In this document: one piece after another, positions 54,838 through 64,000 of the stretch
How positions within the stretch are numbered: the first letter of the stretch is position 1
How the letters are laid out: the number at the start of each line of letters is the position of its first letter
Source: Deinococcus puniceus
Lineage (GTDB): Bacteria > Deinococcota > Deinococci > Deinococcales > Deinococcaceae
Assembly (NCBI RefSeq): GCF_001644565.1
Contig: NZ_CP011387.1
Span: forward strand, 1,410,501-1,474,500
DNA: 64,000 bases
Direction of reading: 5' to 3'
The notes under the pieces: model-generated
Databases searched by the model: none
The model's input: only the letters and a program-made list of their open reading frames with translations
Told to the model about the DNA's origin: nothing
Translations under genes and position numbers: made by a program

Positions 54838-54898
54838 CACGATCCACGATCCACACGCTGTTGACCTTCCCACTGTCCACTGACCACTCACCACTAAC
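54838..54898. repeat. Composite of GTGGATCGT and CCACTGACCACT repeats
   Basis: ACGATCCACGATCCACAC (about 54839-54856) belongs to the GTGGATCGT family. It is followed by CACTGTCCACTGACCACT and the 18-base TGACCACTCACCACTAAC (54881-54898). The composite fills the gap between the permease and glycosyltransferase genes. Confidence 0.65.
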
Positions 54899-54905
54899 CG
54901 CCCCT

Positions 54906-56051
54906 TCATCCCCGCCTCAACAGCGCCAGTCCCAGCCCTGCAAACACCACATTCGCCAACCACACGCCCACTTCGGGCAGACCGGGCAGCAGCGGCGTCA
55001 GCGTGAGGCCCAGAAAAAACACCAAGTAGTAGCCCACCGCAATCATCAGGGCGAGGCCCAGCGACACGCCGAGGGTGCGCCCATACCGCAGCGCAAAGGG
55101 CAGGGCCACCAGCGCCAGCACCAGATTTCCGAAGGGCAGGGCCAGCTTGCGGTTCAGGTTCACGCGGGTGGTTTGTCGCTCGGACGCTTTGGCATTCTTG
55201 TCGTTCAGCACGGCCATCAGCTCATTCCAACCCTCGCCGTCTGCGCCGATCGCGTCGGCATAGGTCGCCAGCGTTTTCTTGCGGCTCAGGCCCGTATCTA
55301 TCGCCAACGTGTCGGAAGGTTTGGGCGGCAGAATGACGCTGGGGAACACGGCTTGCACCGCTTCACGGAAGGCCACCGGGTCAGTCTCGGACACCTTCGA
55401 CAATTGCGCCGCAGCCGCGTAATCTACGCTGTACACGCTGTAACCGCGCAGGGTCAGGCGGTTGTTTTCAAAGGTTCCGGCGTCGGCGAAAATAATCCGG
55501 CCCTGCTTGGGTGCGTCGGCTGACCACTGTTCCAGCCTAATCTGTTTCAGTTCGCGCTTGGCTCCGTCATAGCCGCCCAAAGCGAGTGTCAGATTGTTGC
55601 CCAAATCCACGGTTTTGCCCACCAGTTGCGACAATCCAGCGCCCGTCAGGACATCCCAGTACAGGCCGCGCGTCTCTATGTTGGCACGCGGGGCCACCCA
55701 CAGCGACAGCCAGATGGAGAGGGCCGTGACCACTGCCGCCGTGACCCACACGGGCCGAGCCACCCGCCCCAAGCTGATGCCGCCCGACTGCACCGCCACC
55801 AATTCGCGCTCGGTTGCCAGTCGCCCGAAAGCCACCACGGTCATCAGTACTACCGCCATCGGCAATACTTTCACCAGCGTATCGGGCGTTTGGTAGCCGA
55901 TCCAACGGGCAATCAGGCCAATGGGCACGCCCGTCAGCCACTGGCTGGAAATGAAGAAATAGCCGAAGCTGAGGATGGCCGTGAACAGCAGCGCACCCGC
56001 CAGCAGCGGCGGCAGCAGCTCTAGCGTGACGTAGCGGGACAGGCGGGTCAT
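54906..56051 (-). CDS. LptF/LptG-family permease (YjgP/YjgQ)
   Basis: The 381-residue membrane protein has the family layout: three N-terminal helices (including TAILSFGYFFISSQWL), a large periplasmic beta-jellyroll domain and three C-terminal helices with KLALPFGNLVLALVALPFALR. In LPS-bearing bacteria it exports LPS with LptB. Deinococcus has an outer membrane but no typical LPS, so the cargo is probably another glycolipid. It lies next to the MGDG-type transferase. Confidence 0.9.
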   Translation of the reverse strand: MTRLSRYVTLELLPPLLAGALLFTAILSFGYFFISSQWLTGVPIGLIARWIGYQTPDTLVKVLPMAVVLMTVVAFGRLATERELVAVQSGGISLGRVARPVWVTAAVVTALSIWLSLWVAPRANIETRGLYWDVLTGAGLSQLVGKTVDLGNNLTLALGGYDGAKRELKQIRLEQWSADAPKQGRIIFADAGTFENNRLTLRGYSVYSVDYAAAAQLSKVSETDPVAFREAVQAVFPSVILPPKPSDTLAIDTGLSRKKTLATYADAIGADGEGWNELMAVLNDKNAKASERQTTRVNLNRKLALPFGNLVLALVALPFALRYGRTLGVSLGLALMIAVGYYLVFFLGLTLTPLLPGLPEVGVWLANVVFAGLGLALLRRG

Positions 56052-56073
56052 GGAGTGCCTTTGGCCCGGTGGC

Positions 56074-56142
56074 TGGATTGTGGATCGTGGATCGTGGTCA
56101 GCTCGCATCTCTCCACGATCCACTCTCTACAATCCACGATCC
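56074..56142. repeat. GTGGATCGT-family palindrome with duplicated arms
   Basis: GGATTGTGGATCGTGGATCGTGG (56074-56096) faces CCACGATCCACT...ACAATCCACGATCC (56113-56142). It fills the space between the fabZ stop and the permease start. Confidence 0.7.
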
Positions 56143-56574
56143 TCACCCTTTCGCCACAGCAAACAAAATCGTGGCTTCGGCGGCCAGCACGCCGTCTACC
56201 TCGGCGCGGCAGGTGGTTTTGCCCAGTCCCCGGCGCAGAAATTCCAGTTTGGCGTGTAGGTGTAGCACGTCGCCCGGAATGACTTTGCGCTTAAAGCGTG
56301 CGCCCTCGATGCCCGCGAGATAGCCGATCTGCCCCGGCTCCATCCCCTCGCGCATGCAAAACATGCTGGCCTGCGCCAAGGCTTCAATAATCAGCACCCC
56401 CGGCATCACGGGTTCGCTGGGAAAGTGCCCCGTAAAAAACGGCTCGTTGACACTCACATTTTTGACGGCATGCACCACGCCGCCCTCTGCGCTCAGCACG
56501 CGGTCAACCATCACGAAGGGGAAGCGGTGGGGCAGGATGTTGAGGATGTCTTGGATCAGCAGGGGTTCGGTCAT
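56143..56574 (-). CDS. fabZ: 3-hydroxyacyl-ACP dehydratase FabZ
   Basis: The 143-residue hot-dog-fold enzyme has the catalytic pair His50 in FFTGHFPSEPVMPG and Glu64 in LIIEALAQ. It removes water in each fatty-acid elongation cycle. ATG 56574 gives the standard N-terminus (ILNILPHRFPFVMVDRV). Confidence 0.96.
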   Translation of the reverse strand: MTEPLLIQDILNILPHRFPFVMVDRVLSAEGGVVHAVKNVSVNEPFFTGHFPSEPVMPGVLIIEALAQASMFCMREGMEPGQIGYLAGIEGARFKRKVIPGDVLHLHAKLEFLRRGLGKTTCRAEVDGVLAAEATILFAVAKG

Positions 56575-56598
56575 GTGGCTCCTGTGGGGCGGAAGGCA

Positions 56599-56712
56599 GT
56601 CTAAGGGTCTAAGAAAAGAGCAGGGGATGCAGCGTAAGCCAAAAAGCGGGCGCAGCCATCTTATCCGGCCCGCGCCCACTCTTTCGCCTAACAATCCTTA
56701 GACCCTTAGACG
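56599..56712. repeat. TTAGACCC-family element with inverted ends
   Basis: GTCTAAGGGTCTAAG (56599-56613, followed by AAAAGAGC) faces CCTTAGACCCTTAGACG (56696-56712). The 82 bases between hold GC-rich sequence. It separates fabZ and mreB. Confidence 0.72.
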
Positions 56713-56729
56713 CCCCCTACCAGCGCACG

Positions 56730-57770
56730 CTATCGGCGCAAATAGTTGTCGCTCGAAACAAGGCTGTCGCCCAGCACCGGAATCATTTCCAGCGCCATGC
56801 CTGTACCTACCGCGACGGCTTCCACGGCGTTTTCGGCCACAGCTACGGGAATCCCGGTGGTCTGGCGCAGCAGTTCATCAAAGTTACGAAGCAGGCTACC
56901 GCCGCCCGTCATCACGATGCCCCGGTCAATAATGTCGCTGACCAGTTCGGGCGGCGTAATTTCCAGCACGCGCTTTACGCAGTCCACGATTTTGGAGACG
57001 GGTTCCGACAGGGCTTCCACCACGTCATGGCTGTCCAGCGAAATGGTCTTGGGCAGACCGTTCACGAGGTCACGCCCGCGCACTTCTGCGGTCAGGCTTT
57101 CGCCGTCGTTCAGCAGCATGGCCGCGCCCACTTTCACCTTGATTTCTTCGGCGGTGCGCTCCCCGATCAGCACGTTATGCTTGCGGCGCACGTAGCGGAT
57201 GATGCTTTCATCGAACTCGTTGCCCGCGATTCGCATAGACTCGCTGACGACGATGCCGCCCAGAGAAATCACGGCCACATCGGTACTGCCGCCGCCAATA
57301 TCGACAACCATGCTGCCAATCGGCTCGGCAATCTTCAGGCCCGCGCCGATTGCGGCGGCCAGCGGTTCCTCGATCAGGAAGGCCCGCTTGGCATTCGAGT
57401 TCAGGGCGGCCCGCAGCACGGCGCGTTTTTCTACGTCGCTGACGTTGCTGGGCACCCCCACCATCAGTTGAGGCTTGAATCCGAACAGACGGCCCGCATT
57501 GCCCTGCACTTTTTGCAGGAACATGGTGATCATCTTTTCGGTCAGCCCTTCATCGGCAATCACGCCGTCTTTGATAGGCCGCACCGCCACGATTCCGCCC
57601 GGCGTGCGCCCGATCATGCGGTAAGCCTCCTCGCCCACCGCCTTGACCTGCTTGCTGTCGCGCGTCATGGCGATCACGCTGGGTTCTTGCAGTACCAAAC
57701 CACGGGTCTTGCTGTAAATAAGGAACGTCGCCGTTCCCAGATCAATGCCAATATCTTCAGACAACCGCAC
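56730..57770 (-). CDS. mreB: Cell-shape actin homologue MreB
   Basis: The 346-residue protein has the actin-fold ATP-binding motifs IGIDLGTATFLIY, VVDIGGGSTDVAVISLGG and VMTGGGSLL. It organises lateral-wall synthesis. It is encoded over 11 kb from mreC/mreD, whereas in many bacteria the three are together. The start is GTG with GGAGG six bases upstream; an overlapping ATG is out of frame. Confidence 0.96.
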   Translation of the reverse strand: MRLSEDIGIDLGTATFLIYSKTRGLVLQEPSVIAMTRDSKQVKAVGEEAYRMIGRTPGGIVAVRPIKDGVIADEGLTEKMITMFLQKVQGNAGRLFGFKPQLMVGVPSNVSDVEKRAVLRAALNSNAKRAFLIEEPLAAAIGAGLKIAEPIGSMVVDIGGGSTDVAVISLGGIVVSESMRIAGNEFDESIIRYVRRKHNVLIGERTAEEIKVKVGAAMLLNDGESLTAEVRGRDLVNGLPKTISLDSHDVVEALSEPVSKIVDCVKRVLEITPPELVSDIIDRGIVMTGGGSLLRNFDELLRQTTGIPVAVAENAVEAVAVGTGMALEMIPVLGDSLVSSDNYLRR

Positions 57771-57924
57771 GCATTTCCTCCGGTTCCCAATTGGGGAAGC
57801 CCAGCGCAGGCTTTAGATCCTGCCAGGGCGCAAACCCTGTCATGGTATCACGGGCCATGAGGAGAGCTTAAATCACGCCTCATCCAATTAAAATTGACCC
57901 AATCTCTTCATGTTCATCAGCCTG

Positions 57925-58176
57925 TCAGCGCGGTTTGATATACGCCCCTAACGCGGCCACCGCGCTAGTCAGGACGGCCAGCACCAGCGCCCGTGTAAAT
58001 CCCGGCACATCGGCCCAGCCCAGTCCGGCGCTCATGGCACTTTCCAAGCTGCCCACCGAGCGCAACCACAGCGGCGCACCCGCACTCAGCGCCGCGAAAG
58101 CGCCCAGTGTCAGGGCGGCCAATCCAGCTCCAAGCACTAGCAGCAACAGGGTCAGAATCCACGCGACAACGCGCAC
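57925..58176 (-). CDS. Small membrane protein, hypothetical
   Basis: The 83-residue protein has two membrane helices (WILTLLLLVLGAGLAALTLGAF and ALVLAVLTSAVAALGAY). The GTG start has AGGGGG seven bases upstream. No family is recognised. It may be co-transcribed with mreB, 154 bases further on. Confidence 0.6.
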   Translation of the reverse strand: MRVVAWILTLLLLVLGAGLAALTLGAFAALSAGAPLWLRSVGSLESAMSAGLGWADVPGFTRALVLAVLTSAVAALGAYIKPR

Positions 58177-58310
58177 TGAACCCCCTGCGATCTTGACGAA
58201 CCCTTCATTCGGGGCATTCTAGTTGTGCTGGGTGGGAATGGGGTGAAAAACCCAGCATTGGTGCTGGCGGGGGCCGTCTGATGCCCTGCTCAGCCGCTAC
58301 ACTGGCCCGC

Positions 58311-58559
58311 GTGTCTTTGCCTGCCCGCGTCCGTGTGACCCGCCCGCCCTTGCCCTTGTCTCACACCCTCCGCAACGCCGTTGTTCGTATGTTCCCTGCC
58401 GCTCCAGTAAAGGAACTCACGGCTGCGGCATTGGCAATTGCGGGCGGGGCCGTCATCGGCGCTTCTTTGCGCTGGGACGGGGGAGAGGCCGAGTTTATAG
58501 AGTCGGGGTGGCGGGGGCGGGGGATTGAGGAGGAGTTGGCGCGGGTGTTGGGCGATTGA
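58311..58559 (+). CDS. Small hypothetical protein
   Basis: GTG 58311 lies exactly 7 bases after TACACT (58298-58303), the leaderless pattern used by many genes here, which argues that this 82-residue frame is real. The C-terminal half (GGAVIGASLRWDGGEAEFIESGWRGRGIEEELARVL) has a GWRGRGI loop that faintly recalls the acetyl-CoA loop of GNAT enzymes, but it is too short to be one. The function is unknown. Confidence 0.5.
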   Translation: MSLPARVRVTRPPLPLSHTLRNAVVRMFPAAPVKELTAAALAIAGGAVIGASLRWDGGEAEFIESGWRGRGIEEELARVLGD

Positions 58560-58980
58560 GGTTGGGGTTGCTTGCCTTGTCCCACGATTTGCCCCACCCC
58601 CCAGCCCCCTACCCCACCGGGTAGGGGGAGCGAAGCGCTCCGTTCGGGAGGATTGATCTTGTCGCGTTTTGAGTCGGCCCAATCCCTCACTTGAACCGGA
58701 ATCGCCAGTTCATTCCGAAATGGAATTGGCCCGCGCGTTGCACGCACGACGGCCTCACATGGATGTGGCGGGAACGCTGTGTGTTTGTTCTAGCCCTCTC
58801 CCCTTGCGGGGGAGGGCGCTGCATAGCAGCGGGAGGGGGAAATGAGCGCCAGCGATTGCCTTTCGCCCTTCCTTAGACCCTCAGACCCTAGACCCTCAGA
58901 CAACGCCTCCTCAGACCACCCACTCCAACCGCCCCATTCCCCTCACTGTCTGCCTAACGCCCGTTTGGTAGCCTAGCCCC
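58560..58980. other. Repeat-rich gap before the acyl-CoA dehydrogenase gene
   Basis: These 421 bases hold no supported gene. They contain a perfect 10-base hairpin CCCCCTACCC/GGGTAGGGGG (about 58607-58630), a GC-rich CCCTCTCCCC/GGGGGAGGG hairpin block near 58796-58850 similar to 47160-47216, and a TTAGACCC array at 58871-58901. The dehydrogenase -10 box TAGCCT is at 58969-58974. Confidence 0.6.
58871..58901. repeat. TTAGACCC-family repeat array
   Basis: Four units (TTAGACCC, TCAGACCC, TAGACCC, TCAGAC) follow GCGATTGCC and CCCTTC, the same lead sequence as at 47230. Confidence 0.72.
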
Positions 58981-60156
58981 ATGACCGCCACCCTAGCCGC
59001 CCCCGGCATGTCGTTTGCCCTCTCCGACGAGCAGCGCATGATCGTTCAGCACGTGCGCGAATATTGCCGCGCCGAGATTGCGCCCAAAGCCGCCGCGTTT
59101 GACCGGAGCGGCGACTACCCGCACGAGCAGTTGCGCGGGTTGGCCGACATGGGCCTGATGGGGGCCACCGTGCCCGAAGAATGGGGCGGCGCGGGGCTAG
59201 ACAGCGTAACCTATGCGCTGTGCCTAGAGGAAATCGCGGCGGCGGATGCGAGTGTGGCCGTGATCGTGAGTGTGCAGAACGGCTTGCCCGAACAGATGAT
59301 CTTGCGCTACGGAACCGACGCCCAGCGCGAGCAATATTTGCGCCCACTCGCCACCGGGCAGCACATCGGCGCGTTTTGCCTGACCGAACCCGGCGCGGGC
59401 AGCGACGCCGCCAGCCTGAGACTGAAGGCCGAAGCCGATGCTGACGGTTGGATTCTGAACGGCAGCAAGGCGTGGATTACCAGCGGCGGGCAGGCCCACA
59501 CCTACCTCGTGATGGCCCGCACAGGCGGAGCGGGCGCACGCGGCGTCAGCTGCTTCGTGGTGCCGCACGACGCCCCCGGCCTCAGCTTCGGCAAGCCCGA
59601 AGAAAAGCTGGGTCTGCACGCTGCCCATACCACCACCGTCAATTTTGATGGCGTGCGCGTGGGCACAGATCAACTGGTTGGCGACGAGGGCCAAGGCCTG
59701 ATTATCGCGCTGGCGAGTCTGGATGCGGGGCGCATCGGCATTGCTATGCAGGCACTCGGCATTGCCCGCAGTGCGCTGGAACATGCCGCCCGCTACGCCC
59801 TAGAGCGCGAGCAGTTCGGCAAACGCATCAGCGAATTTGAAGGCGTGTCGTTCAAGATCGCGCAGATGGCCGCCCACACCGAGGCCGCCCGGATGATGGC
59901 CCTCAAAGCCGCGTGGCTGAAGGACGCGGGCCAGCCCTACGGCAAAGAGGCCAGCATTGCCAAGCTCCTTGCCAGTGACGCCGCCGTGAACTGTAGCCGC
60001 GACGCCATCCAGATTTTCGGCGGCAACGGCTACAGCCGCGATTACCCCGTAGAGAGGTTGTACCGCGACGCCAAAGTTACCGAGATTTATGAAGGCACGA
60101 GCGAAATTCAGCAGTTGGTGATCAGTCGGGCCGTGTTTAAGGAATTGGGTGGGTGA
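58981..60156 (+). CDS. Acyl-CoA dehydrogenase
   Basis: The 391-residue flavoenzyme has the family signatures FCLTEPGAGSDAASL, WITSGGQAHTYLV and QIFGGNGYSRDYPVERLYRDAKVTEIYEGTSEIQ; the catalytic Glu is in the EIYEGT motif as in short/branched-chain and butyryl-CoA enzymes. It passes electrons to ETF, which the membrane Fe-S oxidoreductase at 20.3 kb could oxidise. ATG 58981 is 6 bases after TAGCCT, leaderless. Confidence 0.95.
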   Translation: MTATLAAPGMSFALSDEQRMIVQHVREYCRAEIAPKAAAFDRSGDYPHEQLRGLADMGLMGATVPEEWGGAGLDSVTYALCLEEIAAADASVAVIVSVQNGLPEQMILRYGTDAQREQYLRPLATGQHIGAFCLTEPGAGSDAASLRLKAEADADGWILNGSKAWITSGGQAHTYLVMARTGGAGARGVSCFVVPHDAPGLSFGKPEEKLGLHAAHTTTVNFDGVRVGTDQLVGDEGQGLIIALASLDAGRIGIAMQALGIARSALEHAARYALEREQFGKRISEFEGVSFKIAQMAAHTEAARMMALKAAWLKDAGQPYGKEASIAKLLASDAAVNCSRDAIQIFGGNGYSRDYPVERLYRDAKVTEIYEGTSEIQQLVISRAVFKELGG

Positions 60157-60199
60157 GGGTCAGAATTGAAAATTAAAAGATAGTCGGTCAGAATGAGGC

Positions 60200-60805
60200 A
60201 TGGGTATAAGAGTTGGATTCTATTTAGGCTCAGAAGACGGGATGCTTGGACACTTCTTGGGCGCACCTCTTGCTGCATTCCACGATTGGTATATATCTGT
60301 ATCCGAAGAGTTCCCCAATGACTTCAACCCCGACGCCATAGAGCTTCTAAAAAGTGTGTTGGATAAAGGTTCTGCTGTTTTGGAGCATCCAGCTAACGCC
60401 AAAGCCACCGATGCTCTCCTCACCGACTTTTATCTGACGTTTGTCTCTGATCAGAAAGAGGATTCAGCCTACCCGTTTGAGTACGCTCATGAGTCTTGGG
60501 TTAATATCAGATTTTATAGAGATGCCATTACCGCTAGAGAAGAGCGCCTACCACTTTCGGTCATTCGCCTCTTAGAATATATTTTTACGGGTAGACCAAT
60601 CTTAAGGTCGCGTGATCACCAGCCTTTCTACTCAGAAGATGGTGGCGTTAGGCTGGCTTTTTGGACTTATAAAGAGGTAGCTACGATTGCGCGAGAACTT
60701 CTAGGTGCAGAGTTTACGGAAGAGGAAGCTCTGTTTCGTAATATCTCTGGGGCTGTCAACCACGCTCTACAAAAGCAAACAGGAATCATCATTCTTGTTG
60801 CATGA
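60200..60805 (+). CDS. AT-rich orphan gene, hypothetical
   Basis: The 201-residue protein is soluble and acidic, begins GIRVGFYLGSEDG and has LGHFLGAPLAAFHDWY. It slightly recalls DUF1877/SMI1-like small proteins often linked to contact-dependent toxins as immunity factors, but I cannot confirm this. Codon use is clearly more AT-rich than in the flanking acyl-CoA dehydrogenase and ilvD genes, which suggests recent acquisition. No ribosome binding site is clear. Confidence 0.62.
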   Translation: MGIRVGFYLGSEDGMLGHFLGAPLAAFHDWYISVSEEFPNDFNPDAIELLKSVLDKGSAVLEHPANAKATDALLTDFYLTFVSDQKEDSAYPFEYAHESWVNIRFYRDAITAREERLPLSVIRLLEYIFTGRPILRSRDHQPFYSEDGGVRLAFWTYKEVATIARELLGAEFTEEEALFRNISGAVNHALQKQTGIIILVA

Positions 60806-60840
60806 ATGAAGCCGCCCACCCTTCGGCAGACGGCCCATCT

Positions 60841-60872
60841 CCTTAGACCCTAGACTTTTAGACCCTTAGACC
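60841..60872. repeat. TTAGACCC-family repeat array
   Basis: CTTAGACCC, TAGAC, TTTTAGACCC and TTAGACC units lie between the convergent orphan gene and ilvD, ending five bases from the ilvD stop. Confidence 0.7.
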
Positions 60873-60876
60873 TGCT

Positions 60877-62571
<1,695 letters not shown>

Positions 62572-62642
62572 GCGCTACAGCATAGGCCCGCGCAGGCGGC
62601 AGGGGAGGCGTGTGGGTCAGACAGGGGCGGAGGGGTTGGAAG

Positions 62643-62747
62643 GTGAACCCCCCCGTTGCTACGCAACGCCCCCCCTTAGAGGTGGGGACAACAGCTGTTG
62701 CGCTCCCCTCAAGGGGGGCTGGCTGCGAAGCAGACTGGGGGGTTCAC
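62643..62747. repeat. Small inverted-end element, copy 2
   Basis: This 105-base element in reverse orientation begins GTGAACCCCCC and ends GGGGGGTTCAC. When reversed it matches copy 1 (48534-48626) over both ends and through the CCTCTAAGGGGGG-CGTTGCG part; the middle is more diverged. It lies between ilvD and the cytochrome gene. Confidence 0.75.
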
Positions 62748-62771
62748 CCGCAATCTTTACTTAAAAACCCC

Positions 62772-63449
62772 CTACTTCAAACTGCTCACATACGTTGCCA
62801 ACGCCGTCAATTCCTCATCCGTCAGCCCCTGCGCGGCGGCGTGCATGGCCTGCGGGCTGGGGTGGGCATACGGCACGACTTCGCGGTATTCGGCCAGTTT
62901 CCCTTCGGCATAGGCGGGGGCAAGGTTGACTATGCCGGGCATCACCAGTGCGTCATTCCCGCGCCCATCGGCTCCGTGGCACACTGCACAGGCGATCAGC
63001 TTACGGGCCGGGTCACCCTTGGCATAAAGAGTTGCGCCCTGTGCCCGCACCGCTGCGTCAGTATTCGGCCACGCCGGGCCGGGAGCGAGCGTGGCAAAGT
63101 GGGCCGCGATGTCGGCCATATCCTGATCGCTCAGGCGTCCGGCGATGTTTTGCATGGTGGGATCAGGCAACAGTTTGGCTTTAAAAGCCACCAATTGTTG
63201 CCGCGTAAAGCTCGCCACCTGTCCAGCCAACGCGGGCACCGCTTCGTCTTTGCTGACCCCACCCACGCCGTGACAGCCCGCGCAGTTGGCGCTTATCTGT
63301 GCGCCCCGCGCTGCATTGGGGGTTGTAAATTTCAACACGGGCAAAGTCACTGTGGCTACAGGAGCCGTCTGAAGTGCGGCGGCCACGATAGGGGAAGCCA
63401 GCAGCACAGGCGCGAGCCAGAGCAGAGCCGAACGAAAACGGGTGGGCAT
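62772..63449 (-). CDS. Dihaem cytochrome c
   Basis: The 225-residue protein has a signal peptide (LLWLAPVLLASPIVAAAL) and two CxxCH haem sites, C56-AG-CH and C154-AV-CH, each followed by a Met ligand candidate. The two domains resemble cytochrome c4. It is a periplasmic electron carrier. ATG 63449 has GGAGG seven bases upstream. Confidence 0.93.
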   Translation of the reverse strand: MPTRFRSALLWLAPVLLASPIVAAALQTAPVATVTLPVLKFTTPNAARGAQISANCAGCHGVGGVSKDEAVPALAGQVASFTRQQLVAFKAKLLPDPTMQNIAGRLSDQDMADIAAHFATLAPGPAWPNTDAAVRAQGATLYAKGDPARKLIACAVCHGADGRGNDALVMPGIVNLAPAYAEGKLAEYREVVPYAHPSPQAMHAAAQGLTDEELTALATYVSSLK

Positions 63450-63578
63450 AGGCAAACCTCCGGGGCTGGGTGAGGGGAGCAGTGGTGTCAAGGGTTGCAG
63501 GAAACTGTAATCAGCATACCTGTTCTGTTGCCCCACACAACGCAAATCCTCCCGCGTCCCGTCTCTAGCACTGCCTCC

Positions 63579-64000
63579 CTAGTCCAGTTGCCACACATGC
63601 GCCTTCAGATGCCGTGCTTGCGGGTAATCCTCGCCCAGTTGCAGGCGCACATCCAGCCGCCCCCGCCGCGCAGCTTCGGGCAGGCCAATTTCCATCATGC
63701 GATCAAAGGCCACCGGAGACACGCCCGCATGGTTCAGCATCGCCAGCAGTTGCCCACCGGGAGCCGTGACTTTGGCGGCCAGCGTGGCAAGGCGGGCGTA
63801 ATCGCGTTCGGCCCGCCACACGCCCGACTTTTTGCGGGCAAAACTGGGGGGGTCAAGAATCACCAGATCGAACAGTTGGCCGCGCCGCCGGAAGTGTTCC
63901 AGCCACTCGAACACGTCGCCGGAAATGAAGTCGGTTCGGGGCGCATCCAGCCCGCTGAGGCCGTAATTTTCCTGTCCCCAGTCCAGCACCTTGCGCGACT
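63579..64000 (-). CDS. rRNA methyltransferase of the RlmI/RlmL-like class, cut at the window end
   Basis: The reading frame stays open to the edge, so the N-terminus lies outside. The visible part has a SAM-binding region ending KVLDWGQENYGLSGL and the catalytic LDPPSFARKK motif of 5-methylcytosine 23S rRNA methyltransferases of the RlmI type. The end has LGEDYPQARHLKAHVWQLD. The assignment to RlmI exactly is not certain. Confidence 0.85.
   Translation of the reverse strand, partial: SRKVLDWGQENYGLSGLDAPRTDFISGDVFEWLEHFRRRGQLFDLVILDPPSFARKKSGVWRAERDYARLATLAAKVTAPGGQLLAMLNHAGVSPVAFDRMMEIGLPEAARRGRLDVRLQLGEDYPQARHLKAHVWQLD

Overview
The window looks like a chromosomal stretch of a Deinococcus species. 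The coding DNA is GC-rich. Many genes start at ATG or GTG only 6-7 bases after a TANNNT hexamer and have no ribosome binding site, the leaderless style known from Deinococcus. The gene content fits too: UvrD, isocitrate lyase, an MGDG-synthase-like glycosyltransferase, LptF/G-type permease, MreB/C/D with PBP2, and a DUF1540 protein. About 60 protein genes are supported. I found no rRNA, tRNA or CRISPR array.

Layout. 1-12.6 kb: end of a propeller-like protein, a B12-dependent acyl-CoA mutase large subunit with isobutyryl-CoA mutase-type active-site residues, a GNAT enzyme, typA, a DUF1540 protein, a CDF metal exporter, uvrD, and a Nudix hydrolase coupled to a long LRV-repeat protein. 12.7-17.7 kb: an AT-rich islet of five exported or lipoprotein genes, several sharing a roughly 46-residue module, next to a complete IS630-family element whose transposase is split at an A8 run. 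17.7-28.4 kb: a VWA-like/MoxR pair, a very long membrane iron-sulphur oxidoreductase with a repetitive Lys/Trp tail, DegV, a beta-lactamase-fold lipoprotein, NrnA and a HAD hydrolase. 28.7-35.1 kb: isocitrate lyase, then phoH-ybeY-dgkA-CBS transporter-cdd. 35.5-41.7 kb: aroE, a very large CHASE/PAS/GAF histidine kinase, a receiver-kinase hybrid and an OsmC protein. 41.8-48.5 kb: cell-shape genes (mreC, mreD, PBP2), maf, deoC, bcp and rpiA. 48.6-58.6 kb: a YyaL-type thioredoxin-domain protein, a transglutaminase-like protein, a methyltransferase, then envelope genes (deacetylase, glycosyltransferase, permease, fabZ, mreB). 58.9-64 kb: acyl-CoA dehydrogenase, an AT-rich orphan, ilvD, a dihaem cytochrome c and a cut-off rRNA methyltransferase.

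Functional links. Acyl-CoA mutase, acyl-CoA dehydrogenase, the ETF:menaquinone-type oxidoreductase and isocitrate lyase together suggest active use of fatty or branched-chain acyl-CoAs. The intergenic DNA is unusually rich in small dispersed repeats: a TTAGACCC family at about nine loci, a GTGGATCGT palindrome family at four, and a roughly 100-bp element with GTGAACCCCC-type inverted ends at two. These, the AT-rich islet, the split transposase and the long-tailed oxidoreductase are the parts most worth a second look.
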